Made by a program: the position numbers and the translations under genes
In this document: positions 1-6,759 of the stretch, piece after piece
How the letters are laid out: every line of letters starts with the position of its first letter
Numbering within the stretch: position 1 is the first letter of the stretch
Source: an uncultured Gammaproteobacteria bacterium
GTDB lineage: Bacteria > Pseudomonadota > Gammaproteobacteria > GCA-002705445 > GCA-002716945
NCBI GenBank assembly: GCA_913043035.1
Contig: CAJWMM010000011.1
Span: forward strand, 1 to 12,608
Reading direction: 5' to 3'
DNA: 12,608 bases
Notes under the pieces: generated by a model
What the model was told of the DNA's origin: nothing
What the model saw: only the letters and a program-made list of their open reading frames with translations
The model's database searches: none

Positions 1-67
1 CAGCATCTCCCACACATGCTACAATATTTACATCATCATCTACAACCTTTATATTTGATATTTTCAT
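1..67 (-). CDS. Partial unrecognised gene, N-terminus only
   Basis: An ATG at 67-65 on the minus strand opens a frame of 22 codons that runs off the left edge without a stop. It begins only 3 bases after the TAA stop of the yiiM-like gene, as expected for the next gene of the same transcript. The peptide starts MKISNIKVV and contains a DDD run followed by a small hydrophobic stretch ending VGDA, which could be the first strands of an alpha/beta fold. I do not recognise the family. No Shine-Dalgarno is visible, so translational coupling to yiiM is likely. The tight spacing is the main reason to believe it is real. Confidence 0.5.
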   Translation of the reverse strand, partial: MKISNIKVVDDDVNIVACVGDA

Positions 68-70
68 GAA

Positions 71-730
71 TTAGAGAGACGAAAAGTCACCTAGTTTCAT
101 TAGTCTTTCTCTAAATTTCTCTTTAATTTCCTCTGATAGATGTTTTAGGTCTATCGCTCTTTTCATACCTTCGATATTCTTGAGATCAACAAATAAAAGT
201 TGAGATATTTCGAAAATAGACATGCTACCATCCTCACGCTTTGATAGCTCTACTGAGTCACCTATATTTATTTTACCTGGCTCTATTACTCTCATATATG
301 ATCCAAGAAGACCGCTTTGTGAGAATAGTTTTGGAAACTCTCTACTATTCATTTTTATCCCAACTTTATAACAAGGTATTCTCGGTTGTGAAATTTGAAG
401 GAGGGTGGTGCCTATTTTGTATTCATCACCAATATGTACATCTTTCTCATCAAAGTTGTCTATAGTAAGGTTCTCTCCAACTAATCCAAATTCTTCATAG
501 GATTTTTTCATGACATCAGACCAATGTAAGTAATGGGTATGAGAGTATGCATAAACAGCTTTATCGTACCCACCATGCACTTGCAGATCAGCCTGTCGAT
601 CTCCTTCTATACCTAGATGTCCAACTTCAACCTCTTTATCAACAGGTATTTTATAAATGCTTGTGATAAGCTCTTTGCCATTAAAGGTTATTTTTTTGGG
701 CTCGGATATATTGATTGATAAAAGCTTCAT
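71..730 (-). CDS. yiiM: MOSC-domain protein, YiiM-like
   Basis: The 219-residue product matches the MOSC (Moco sulfurase C-terminal) family and is close in length to E. coli YiiM (about 224 residues). Visible landmarks are GIEGDRQADLQVHGG at about 40-54, GLVGENL at 82-88, and PRIPCYKVG at 116-124, where Cys120 is the conserved cysteine expected to hold molybdenum cofactor. LLGSYMRV follows at 141-148. YiiM-type proteins are Moco-dependent reductases of N-hydroxylated compounds such as 6-hydroxylaminopurine; that role is taken from the family. A Moco synthesis operon lies about 1 kb away on the other strand, which fits a Moco user. The gene diverges from the transporter at 776 across 45 bases and lacks an obvious Shine-Dalgarno. 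A more general MOSC function remains possible. Confidence 0.85.
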   Translation of the reverse strand: MKLLSINISEPKKITFNGKELITSIYKIPVDKEVEVGHLGIEGDRQADLQVHGGYDKAVYAYSHTHYLHWSDVMKKSYEEFGLVGENLTIDNFDEKDVHIGDEYKIGTTLLQISQPRIPCYKVGIKMNSREFPKLFSQSGLLGSYMRVIEPGKINIGDSVELSKREDGSMSIFEISQLLFVDLKNIEGMKRAIDLKHLSEEIKEKFRERLMKLGDFSSL

Positions 731-775
731 AAATATTAAAATACAACATCAAATTAATTTTAAGAATAACTCAAG

Positions 776-1663
776 ATGAACACATATACAATTAATTGGA
801 TTCTTTTGCTAGTGCTATCTGCGATATGGGGAGGAGCGTTCACCCTTAATAAATATTCTCTGGAAGTCTATACACCGGAAATGATTGTTGCTGGAAGATT
901 GATAATTGGAGCATTACTATTAGTCATTATTTTACTAATTAAAAGGGGATCTATTACTATAAAGTCTGAAGATTGGAAATATTACAGTTTTATGAGTATT
1001 GTTGGAATCGTGGCACCTTTTCTTCTAATTTCATATGGGCAAATAGATATTGATAGCTCACTAGCAGGTATATTGATGGCTACAATGCCAATATCAACTT
1101 TATTGCTCTCACATATTTTTCTAGATGATGAATTTTTAACGAAAAAAAAGGTGATGGGCTTTGTAATTGCTTTTCTCGGGATTATTATTTTAATAATGCC
1201 GGAAATGTTTTTATTACCTAGTGTATCTGATAATATTTTATCAGAATTAATGGTGATGAGTGGTGCAATATTATATTCATGCTCTGCTGTCTACGGGAAA
1301 AAGAATAAAGTCACAGGCCCACTTAATGCATCAACTGGAACGATATTTTATTCTGCTGTAATAATGTCAGTATATCTATTCTCATTTGACACACCACTGG
1401 AAAGTGAAATTTCCTATCCTCACTTGATCAGTATTCTAATGTTAGGCATTTTTTGCACTGCAGCCGCAACTATCATTTATTTTCAAATACTTCAAACGTC
1501 AGGAGCCTCATTTATATCAATTATGAATTACTTAATTCCAATATGGTCCATTTTTTTTGGCGTGATATTCCTAGATGAGGATATTTTTATTAACTACCTC
1601 ATAGGCTTATTAATTGTAATATATGGGATTAAATTATCTCAAGGCGATTTCAAAAAAGCCTAG
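776..1663 (+). CDS. EamA/DMT-superfamily transporter
   Basis: The 295-residue protein has about ten hydrophobic segments arranged as two repeated halves (about 8-140 and 155-288), the pattern of EamA-type drug/metabolite transporters in the inner membrane. Typical signatures are LSAIWGGAF near residue 20, a GRLIIGALLL segment at the end of the first extracellular stretch, an ATMPIS segment near 100, and FLDEDI near 267 in the second half. The length is normal for the family. The substrate cannot be read from sequence; relatives export amino acids, metabolites or drugs. It stands alone, divergent from yiiM and 69 bases before the DUF1244 gene. The ATG has only a weak Shine-Dalgarno, but the N-terminus aligns well with family starts. 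Confidence 0.85.
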   Translation: MNTYTINWILLLVLSAIWGGAFTLNKYSLEVYTPEMIVAGRLIIGALLLVIILLIKRGSITIKSEDWKYYSFMSIVGIVAPFLLISYGQIDIDSSLAGILMATMPISTLLLSHIFLDDEFLTKKKVMGFVIAFLGIIILIMPEMFLLPSVSDNILSELMVMSGAILYSCSAVYGKKNKVTGPLNASTGTIFYSAVIMSVYLFSFDTPLESEISYPHLISILMLGIFCTAAATIIYFQILQTSGASFISIMNYLIPIWSIFFGVIFLDEDIFINYLIGLLIVIYGIKLSQGDFKKA

Positions 1664-1720
1664 ACATATGTATGTAAAAGCTTTAGAGATTATATATACT
1701 AAAATTATATAAACTTATTT

Positions 1721-1726
1721 GGAGAA
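1721..1726 (+). promoter_or_regulatory. Strong Shine-Dalgarno of the DUF1244 gene
   Basis: GGAGAA lies 6 bases before the ATG at 1733, among the clearest ribosome binding sites in the window. It decides between two nearby ATGs (1729 and 1733): only 1733 is both well spaced and in the DUF1244 frame. The preceding 57 bases are almost pure A/T and may hold the operon promoter, but I cannot name convincing -35 and -10 elements. Confidence 0.6.
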
Positions 1727-1732
1727 GAATGT

Positions 1733-2035
1733 ATGTCTATCAGAGATAACAGTAAGGTTGACATTGAAGCTGCAACATTTCAGAGAATCTTGAGTCACTT
1801 GAGAGATAATCCAAATGTACAGAATATTGATTTGATGAATTTAGCGAATTTTTGTCGAAATTGTATATCTAAATGGTATTCTGAAGAAGCTAAAAAATTT
1901 GGTCAGGAAATTGATTATGATTCTGCTCGTGAATTTATTTATGGCATGCCATATGACGAATACAAAAAAAAATATCAAAAACCTGCAACTGAAGAACAAC
2001 TAAAAAAATTTAATGAGAACAAAAATAAAAACTAA
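1733..2035 (+). CDS. DUF1244 family protein
   Basis: This 100-residue cytoplasmic protein matches DUF1244, a small conserved proteobacterial family of unknown function. The hallmark is NIDLMNLANFCRNCISKWY at about 31-49, with the paired cysteines Cys41 and Cys44 in an FCRNC motif that could bind metal. A second conserved block, YGMPYDEYKKKYQ at about 70-82, follows, and then an ATEEQL segment. Length is typical. A strong Shine-Dalgarno (GGAGAA, 1721-1726) sits 6 bases before the ATG. Its end overlaps the start of moeB by 23 bases, so it is probably the first gene of the Moco operon. Nothing in the protein itself indicates a Moco role, and the linkage may be only positional. Confidence 0.88.
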   Translation: MSIRDNSKVDIEAATFQRILSHLRDNPNVQNIDLMNLANFCRNCISKWYSEEAKKFGQEIDYDSAREFIYGMPYDEYKKKYQKPATEEQLKKFNENKNKN

Positions 2036-2795
2036 GAAAAATATACAGCTCACTGATGAGGAGTTGCTTCGTTTTAACAAGCATATATTGCTTAACGATA
2101 TTGATATTGAGGGACAGGCATTACTCAAAGATAAACATGTTATATTAATTGGCTTAGGTGGGCTTGGATCACCTCTCGCGTATTATCTTGCTTCTTCAGG
2201 AATAGGTCAAATTACACTTGTAGATGATGACATCATAGACATGACTAATTTGCAGAGACAAATTCTTTATAGTGTAGATGATATCGGCAAGAGAAAAGTG
2301 GATATAGCTAAATTAAAGATGCACAAACTTAACCCAGAAATTATTATAAATGTAATTAGTGAACGTCTGATAAGTAATTCTGAAATTAATTACTTTTACG
2401 GCACAGATTTAATTATTGATGCTACAGACAATTTTGAAACGAGATCTTTAATAAATAAAATATCGATAGATAATAAAGTGCCACTCATTATGGGGGCTGC
2501 TATTAAGTTTAGTGGCCAGATAATTGTTTTCCGCAACGATCTTCCAGATCAGCCATGTTACAATTGTTTGTATGAGAATGTATCAGAGAGTGATGCTTGT
2601 GTTGATTCAGGAGTATTTGCAGCTCTAACTGGCGTTGTTGGGTCTATGCAAGCTTCAGAGTGCATTAAGGTGCTTCTTGATATCGGTGAGCGATTAGAGA
2701 GTAGGCTTTTAACGATAGATTTAAAGAATAATGATTTTAGGATTATTAAATTAAATAAAGATAAACAATGCAAGGTATGCAATGTCAATAAATGA
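2013..2795 (+). CDS. moeB: Molybdopterin-synthase adenylyltransferase MoeB (ThiF/E1-like)
   Basis: MoeB uses ATP to adenylate the C-terminal glycine of MoaD so that sulfur can be loaded for molybdopterin synthesis. The 260-residue product has the E1-like fold signatures: LLRFNKHILL with Arg20, nucleotide loop GLGGLGS at 47-53, TNLQRQILY with Arg82, and DATDN at 136-140. Two zinc-binding pairs, Cys182/Cys185 (PCYNC) and Cys253/Cys256 (CKVC), are present. Cys196 in the SDACVDSG region is near where family members carry a conserved cysteine. There is no C-terminal rhodanese domain, so it is the short MoeB type. It overlaps DUF1244 by 23 bases and moaA by 14 bases. ThiF, which acts on ThiS, is a close alternative, but moaA, moaD and moaE downstream favour MoeB. 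The chosen ATG precedes the conserved LTDEELLRF start region. Confidence 0.9.
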   Translation: MRTKIKTKKNIQLTDEELLRFNKHILLNDIDIEGQALLKDKHVILIGLGGLGSPLAYYLASSGIGQITLVDDDIIDMTNLQRQILYSVDDIGKRKVDIAKLKMHKLNPEIIINVISERLISNSEINYFYGTDLIIDATDNFETRSLINKISIDNKVPLIMGAAIKFSGQIIVFRNDLPDQPCYNCLYENVSESDACVDSGVFAALTGVVGSMQASECIKVLLDIGERLESRLLTIDLKNNDFRIIKLNKDKQCKVCNVNK

Positions 2796-3789
2796 TAGAT
2801 TAAAAAGACCGCTAGAGTATCTGCGAATATCACTTACGGATAGATGTAATTATCGTTGCTCATATTGTATGCCTAAAGATATATTCAATACAGACTACAA
2901 ATATCTTAAAAAATCCGAATTACTGACTTTTGAAGAAATATTATCTTTCATTGAAGTTTTAAACACTTTCAATCTGAAGAAAATTCGACTTACTGGTGGT
3001 GAGCCTTTACTTAGAAGAAATATAGAAAATTTAATTGTTAAAATAAAAGACTTAGGTATTAATCAAGTTGCACTTACAACTAATGGATCTCTTCTAAGTT
3101 TGGATAAAGCTAAACTACTTAAGGAAAATGGATTAGATGGAGTTACAATTAGTCTCGATTCTTTAAAGTGTTCAACAAACAAAAAAATAAATCCTTATTT
3201 CAATCTAAGCAAAGTCATTGATTCGATATATATAGCAACTGATATTTTCGGGTTTGCTAAAATAAATGTTGTTATCATGAATAATATTAATTCAAATGAG
3301 ATATTTGACATTGTCGATAGATTTAAAAATCTTAACGTAGAGATAAGATTTATAGAATTCATGGATGTTGGGGAAACAAATGAATGGAATTTAGATAGCG
3401 TCTACTCATCTGAAAGAATTTATAATGATATATCTAAACGTTATTTATTAACTAAATTAAAAGATGAATTAGATTCAACATCTACCAAATGGCAGCTTGA
3501 GGATTATACAGCAAAAGTTGGATTTATTTCTTCAATTACACAACCTTTCTGTAGATCTTGTAATAGAGCAAGGCTCTCAGCTGATGGGTTCTTTTATACG
3601 TGCCTATTTGCATCTCATGGATATAATGTACTAGAAACATTAAGGAAAAGCTCGAGTACATTAGAGTTACAACACGATATTCAGAACATATGGTCTAAGA
3701 GAATAGATCAATACTCTGTTCTTAGAAAAACGAGTAGATATGAAAATGATCGTGAGTCTAAAATTGAAATGTCATATATTGGAGGATAG
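2782..3789 (+). CDS. moaA: GTP 3',8-cyclase MoaA (radical SAM)
   Basis: MoaA performs the first step of molybdenum cofactor synthesis, rearranging GTP to 3',8-cyclo-GTP with S-adenosylmethionine. Both iron-sulfur cluster sites are visible in the 335 residues: the N-terminal radical SAM motif CNYRCSYC (Cys22, Cys26, Cys29) and the C-terminal cluster CRSCNRARLSADG (Cys257, Cys260) plus Cys274. TGGEPLLR at 71-78 is the SAM-binding glycine motif. The protein ends in Gly-Gly, the conserved C-terminal tail known to be needed for catalysis in MoaA. The start overlaps moeB by 14 bases, and an AAGG sits 6 bases upstream of the ATG. MoaC, which completes this step, is not in the window. Confidence 0.96.
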   Translation: MSINDRLKRPLEYLRISLTDRCNYRCSYCMPKDIFNTDYKYLKKSELLTFEEILSFIEVLNTFNLKKIRLTGGEPLLRRNIENLIVKIKDLGINQVALTTNGSLLSLDKAKLLKENGLDGVTISLDSLKCSTNKKINPYFNLSKVIDSIYIATDIFGFAKINVVIMNNINSNEIFDIVDRFKNLNVEIRFIEFMDVGETNEWNLDSVYSSERIYNDISKRYLLTKLKDELDSTSTKWQLEDYTAKVGFISSITQPFCRSCNRARLSADGFFYTCLFASHGYNVLETLRKSSSTLELQHDIQNIWSKRIDQYSVLRKTSRYENDRESKIEMSYIGG

Positions 3790-3795
3790 CAAGTT

Positions 3796-3825
3796 ATGCG
3801 CTTACTATTGGATGATAAATTATGA
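3796..3825 (+). CDS. Possible 9-codon leader ORF
   Basis: An ATG at 3796 lies 10 bases after GGAGG (3781-3785), a sequence that also encodes the last Gly codons of moaA. It opens a frame of nine codons (MRLLLDDKL) ending in TGA at 3823-3825. That stop overlaps the ATG of the next gene as ATGA, the usual form of coupled start and stop. The following membrane protein has no Shine-Dalgarno of its own, so ribosomes may reach it through this mini-ORF. The reading frame is too short for coding statistics and may be chance. Confidence 0.25.
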   Translation: MRLLLDDKL

Positions 3826-4085
3826 TTCTTAGCTTACTCGGTTATATTTTTTACTTCGTGGCAGTTATATCTGGGTATTTAGCTGCATATGAAATTTTGA
3901 TTCAAGTTTTTCCAGATTATGGAGTATTTCATATAATTATTGGTGGCGTAGTGAGCCTGATGTTTTTTCCAATTATTCCACTCTATCCAGGGATAATGCT
4001 TGGTGATTGGACATTAGCGATTATATGCTACCTTTCAATTCTTACTGGTGTGATACTCACAAAACAAGGAAGTAAAGTTAAATAA
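3822..4085 (+). CDS. Small unknown membrane protein in the Moco operon
   Basis: I do not recognise this 87-residue protein. It is mostly hydrophobic, with three likely membrane segments at about 3-30, 34-57 and 62-80, short loops, and a basic tail ending KQGSKVK. A PIIPLYPG stretch near 50-57 would break or kink the second helix. No cysteine or histidine pattern suggests metal binding. It sits between moaA and moaD on the same strand, 32 bases after moaA and 72 before moaD, so it is almost certainly cotranscribed with Moco genes. Translation may be coupled to a tiny ORF just upstream. Membrane tethering or transport linked to Moco are guesses only; it could equally be an unrelated insertion into the operon. 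Confidence 0.65.
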   Translation: MILSLLGYIFYFVAVISGYLAAYEILIQVFPDYGVFHIIIGGVVSLMFFPIIPLYPGIMLGDWTLAIICYLSILTGVILTKQGSKVK

Positions 4086-4157
4086 CTAAATTATTTCATT
4101 CAAGATATAATATTTGTTTGATAATAAGGAGATTTATACTATCATACAATTCAAATC

Positions 4158-4391
4158 ATGAATATTTGTGTTAGATATTTTGCAAGCATAAAAGATGATA
4201 TGGGCACAGGAATTGCAAACATTCAAGTTGATGATGATATAACAGTGGGTAATTTATTTGAGAAGCTCACTGCAAACATGTCATATGATGGTACTGTTTT
4301 AATGGCAGTCAATCATGTATATGTTGATAGCTCATATAAACTTAGGGACGGTGATGAAGTGGCTTATTTCCCTCCTGTAACTGGTGGTTAA
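4158..4391 (+). CDS. moaD: Molybdopterin synthase sulfur carrier subunit MoaD
   Basis: MoaD is the ubiquitin-like small subunit of molybdopterin synthase; its C-terminal glycine is adenylated by MoeB, converted to a thiocarboxylate, and supplies sulfur to precursor Z through MoaE. The 77-residue length, a first strand MNICVRYFASIKDD, the DGDEVAYFPPVTGG ending and the terminal Gly76-Gly77 are all diagnostic. VNHVYVDSS near 51-59 followed by LRDGDEVA is the standard beta-grasp finish. The ATG directly begins the first beta strand, but the AAGGAG at 4126-4131 is 26 bases upstream, too far for normal use. moaE begins one base after its stop, which fits a 1:1 complex. ThiS is a less likely alternative given moaE alongside. 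Confidence 0.93.
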   Translation: MNICVRYFASIKDDMGTGIANIQVDDDITVGNLFEKLTANMSYDGTVLMAVNHVYVDSSYKLRDGDEVAYFPPVTGG

Positions 4392-4392
4392 G

Positions 4393-4851
4393 ATGAAAAT
4401 AAAAATATTAAATGAAAAGTTTGATCCATGGCAAGAGATAGTCGAGTTCAAAAGAAATGAATTACAGAATAATCCAAGTATTGGAGCTTCCTCCGTTTTC
4501 TTAGGAACAGTGAGAGATTTTAATGATGAAGAAAAAGTAGAGAGCCTATTTCTTGAGCATTATCCAGATATGACCGAAAAATATCTATCAAAAATAGTCG
4601 ATGAAGCAATAAAGAAACACAAGATTTTTGATGGGCTTGTAATACATAGAGTAGGCGAGCTTAAACCAACCGATCCAATTGTTGTAGTTGCAACTTGGTC
4701 GGAACACAGAGAAAGCGCATTTGATGCAACAAGAGATATTATGGAGTCTCTCAAATCTGAAGCACCTTTTTGGAAAAAAGAGGGCAATCAAAAGGGTTTT
4801 AGATGGGTTCAGGTTGCTAATGAGGCAGCAGTAGATAATGCCGAAACCTAG
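4393..4851 (+). CDS. moaE: Molybdopterin synthase catalytic subunit MoaE
   Basis: MoaE is the large subunit of molybdopterin synthase, transferring sulfur from MoaD to cyclic pyranopterin monophosphate. Family features in the 152 residues are ASSVFLGTVRDFN at about 32-44, FLEHYPDM at 53-60, HRVGEL at 85-90, and SEAPFWKKE near 122-130. Lys121 and Lys128 are seven residues apart and correspond to the two catalytic lysines described for E. coli MoaE (Lys119 and Lys126). I chose the ATG at 4393, one base after the moaD stop, with GGTGG at 4383-4387 as a plausible ribosome site. An in-frame GTG at 4384 would add three residues and overlap moaD. The end overlaps argG by 14 bases. Confidence 0.94.
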   Translation: MKIKILNEKFDPWQEIVEFKRNELQNNPSIGASSVFLGTVRDFNDEEKVESLFLEHYPDMTEKYLSKIVDEAIKKHKIFDGLVIHRVGELKPTDPIVVVATWSEHRESAFDATRDIMESLKSEAPFWKKEGNQKGFRWVQVANEAAVDNAET

Positions 4852-6034
4852 AAAAGTGATTCTGGCCTATTCAGGTGGTCTTGATACCTCAGTAATTGCT
4901 AAATGGTTAATGGAGAAGTATGAATGTGAGGTAATCACGTTTACTGCAGATATAGGTCAAGGAGAGGAAACAAAAGAAGCAAGGCAAAAAGCCAAGAAAC
5001 TTGGTATTAAAAAAATTTATATAGAGAACCTTAAAGAAGAGTTTGTAAAAGATTACGTTTATCCTATGTTTAGAGCTAATGCAATTTATGAGGGAGAATA
5101 TTTTTTAGGTACTTCTATAGCAAGACCTTTGATAAGTAAAAGACTTGTAGAAATTGCAAAAAAAGAGAGAGCGGATGCCATATGTCATGGATCTACAGGT
5201 AAAGGTAATGACCAAGTAAGGTTTGAGTTATCAGCCTATGCGTTAAACCCAAAAATTAAAATTATTGCCCCTTGGAGAGAATGGGCATTTACCTCAAGAA
5301 AAGACTTAGTAAGATATGCAAGAATGAATAAAATAAGCATTGATTTCGACCAAGGAAAAAAAAGTCCATATTCTATGGACGCAAATATACTTCACACGTC
5401 TTATGAGGGTGGCCTCCTAGAGGACCCGTGGAAAGAGCCTGATGAAAAAATGTGGTTGAGAACTTCATCCATTTCTGATGCTCCAAAAAAACCTGATTTA
5501 ATCACGTTGGAGTTCGCCCATGGCGATGTGATAAAATTAGACTCTAAGAGAATGTCACCAGCCAAAATATTTGAGAAACTCAATGCTTTAGCAGGAAAAC
5601 ATGGTATTGGCAGATCAGATATAGTTGAAAATAGATACGTTGGTATAAAATCTCGTGGTTGTTATGAGACTCCTGCTGGTACAATTTATGCTAAAGCCCA
5701 TAGAGCTATTGAGTCAATTACACTTGATAGAGAATTACTTCACCTAAAAGAAGATCTTGCTAATAGATACTCGAGATTGATTTATAATGGATATTGGTTT
5801 AGTCCTGAAAGAGTGAGTTTACAGACTATCATTGACCAATCACAGAAAAATGTATCAGGCATTGTAAGAATTAAGCTTTTGAAAGGTAATGTAATAATCT
5901 GCGGGAGACAGTCACCTCATTCTCTTTATAATGAAGACCTATCAACTTTTGAGAAAGACTCTGGAAGTTATAATCAAAAAGATGCGGAAGGTTTTATAAA
6001 AATAAATTCACTAAGATTGAAAAACAAATCTTAA
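4838..6034 (+). CDS. argG: Argininosuccinate synthase
   Basis: ArgG joins citrulline and aspartate using ATP to form argininosuccinate in the penultimate step of arginine synthesis. The 398-residue length is normal (about 400). The ATP-binding PP-loop YSGGLDTS is at 11-18, followed by HGSTGKGNDQVRFE at about 117-130 and YSMDANILHTSYEGG at 178-192, which form the citrulline/aspartate and active-site regions; SRGCYETPAGT lies near 273. The start overlaps moaE by 14 bases in another frame, with GAGG 12 bases upstream of the ATG, suggesting coupling to the Moco operon even though arginine synthesis is unrelated. The stop shares TTAA (6031-6034) with the convergent DUF3108 gene. No argH is seen in the window. 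Confidence 0.97.
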   Translation: MPKPRKVILAYSGGLDTSVIAKWLMEKYECEVITFTADIGQGEETKEARQKAKKLGIKKIYIENLKEEFVKDYVYPMFRANAIYEGEYFLGTSIARPLISKRLVEIAKKERADAICHGSTGKGNDQVRFELSAYALNPKIKIIAPWREWAFTSRKDLVRYARMNKISIDFDQGKKSPYSMDANILHTSYEGGLLEDPWKEPDEKMWLRTSSISDAPKKPDLITLEFAHGDVIKLDSKRMSPAKIFEKLNALAGKHGIGRSDIVENRYVGIKSRGCYETPAGTIYAKAHRAIESITLDRELLHLKEDLANRYSRLIYNGYWFSPERVSLQTIIDQSQKNVSGIVRIKLLKGNVIICGRQSPHSLYNEDLSTFEKDSGSYNQKDAEGFIKINSLRLKNKS

Positions 6035-6759
6035 TCTTCTGTATTATCAAGTTCAGCAGTGAATTGTAGATTTTTCTTACGATACTGTTTAATTATCACT
6101 GGAATAAAACCTTCATCAATAGCGTACCATGTCAATGTACTTCTTTTATTATCTTTAATCACTCTTCTGACAACTATACATTTAGTTTCTCCAAATATTG
6201 TATTTATCGTATCTAATGATTCTACACTATATGTATATTCCCTCACCCTCCCTTTATCAAGAACGGTATATACTTGAGCGTACTGTCCAATTTTCAGTTT
6301 ATTTTTATAATCTAACTGTACAGATAACCTATCCTGAACATTTTCGATATAAGGATGATCAATAGTTTCTTTTTTGTCATTTTTTTCAATTAATGTACTT
6401 GAGTTTTTTGAACTATCTCTTGATATTTTCGTCAAATACTCCTCATACCCATCTTTTTTTTGTCTTGAAAAAGTATATTTCTCTGAAACGATTTGGTTAT
6501 CTAGAATATCAAATATTGATCTTTCTTTTCTGATATCTTTTTTTAGCTTAAAAATTCCTGAAGTTGAAGTATAAACCTCAAATATTAGCTTATCATTAGT
6601 TTGGTATAACGAGTTTATTGTTGTGGCAAATTCTATGTTACCTTTACTTATAGTATAAGTATGTTTACTTATTAACTTTTGAGAAAAAGCATTTTTTGCA
6701 TTTAAAAAACTGAATACAAATGAAGCAATGAGTACTATATAAAATAGAATCTTTTTCAT
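6031..6759 (-). CDS. DUF3108 exported protein
   Basis: The 242-residue protein fits DUF3108, a family of secreted or periplasmic beta-rich proteins of unknown function that often follows purN in gammaproteobacteria. It starts with a signal peptide: KK, then a hydrophobic core at about 4-19, with a possible signal peptidase site after Ser26 (A-F-S). The mature part alternates short beta strands, for example YTISKGNIEFAT near 34-45 and a C-terminal TLTWYAIDEGFIPVII stretch typical of the family end. No cysteine lipobox is seen, so it is probably soluble or envelope associated. Its ATG overlaps the purN stop as ATGA, which indicates cotranslation with purM-purN. The function is unknown and the purine link is only positional. 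Confidence 0.8.
   Translation of the reverse strand: MKKILFYIVLIASFVFSFLNAKNAFSQKLISKHTYTISKGNIEFATTINSLYQTNDKLIFEVYTSTSGIFKLKKDIRKERSIFDILDNQIVSEKYTFSRQKKDGYEEYLTKISRDSSKNSSTLIEKNDKKETIDHPYIENVQDRLSVQLDYKNKLKIGQYAQVYTVLDKGRVREYTYSVESLDTINTIFGETKCIVVRRVIKDNKRSTLTWYAIDEGFIPVIIKQYRKKNLQFTAELDNTED

Noticed and set aside
241..465. Plus-strand open frame of 74 codons opposite yiiM
   Set aside because: Antisense to a clearly conserved MOSC protein, hydrophobic low-complexity translation, no family resemblance.
1664..1732. Promoter with -35 and -10 boxes before the DUF1244 gene
   Set aside because: TATATA strings occur throughout this A/T-rich DNA and no -35 element sits at proper spacing, so I did not assign exact boxes.
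2558..2833. Minus-strand open frame opposite the moeB/moaA overlap
   Set aside because: Runs antisense across two well-supported enzymes; composition looks like a shadow of their codons.
4086..4157. Possible terminator or riboswitch between the membrane protein and moaD
   Set aside because: No G/C-rich hairpin followed by T residues and no structured conserved core such as the Moco RNA motif; the gap is simply A/T-rich with an isolated AAGGAG.
4384..4392. GTG start at 4384 for moaE
   Set aside because: It overlaps the moaD stop and adds only Val and Lys before the natural ATG at 4393, which has better spacing to GGTGG and directly precedes the first beta strand.
4560..4791. Two minus-strand open frames opposite moaE
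   Set aside because: Both lie inside conserved moaE coding sequence and have no recognisable domain or ribosome site.
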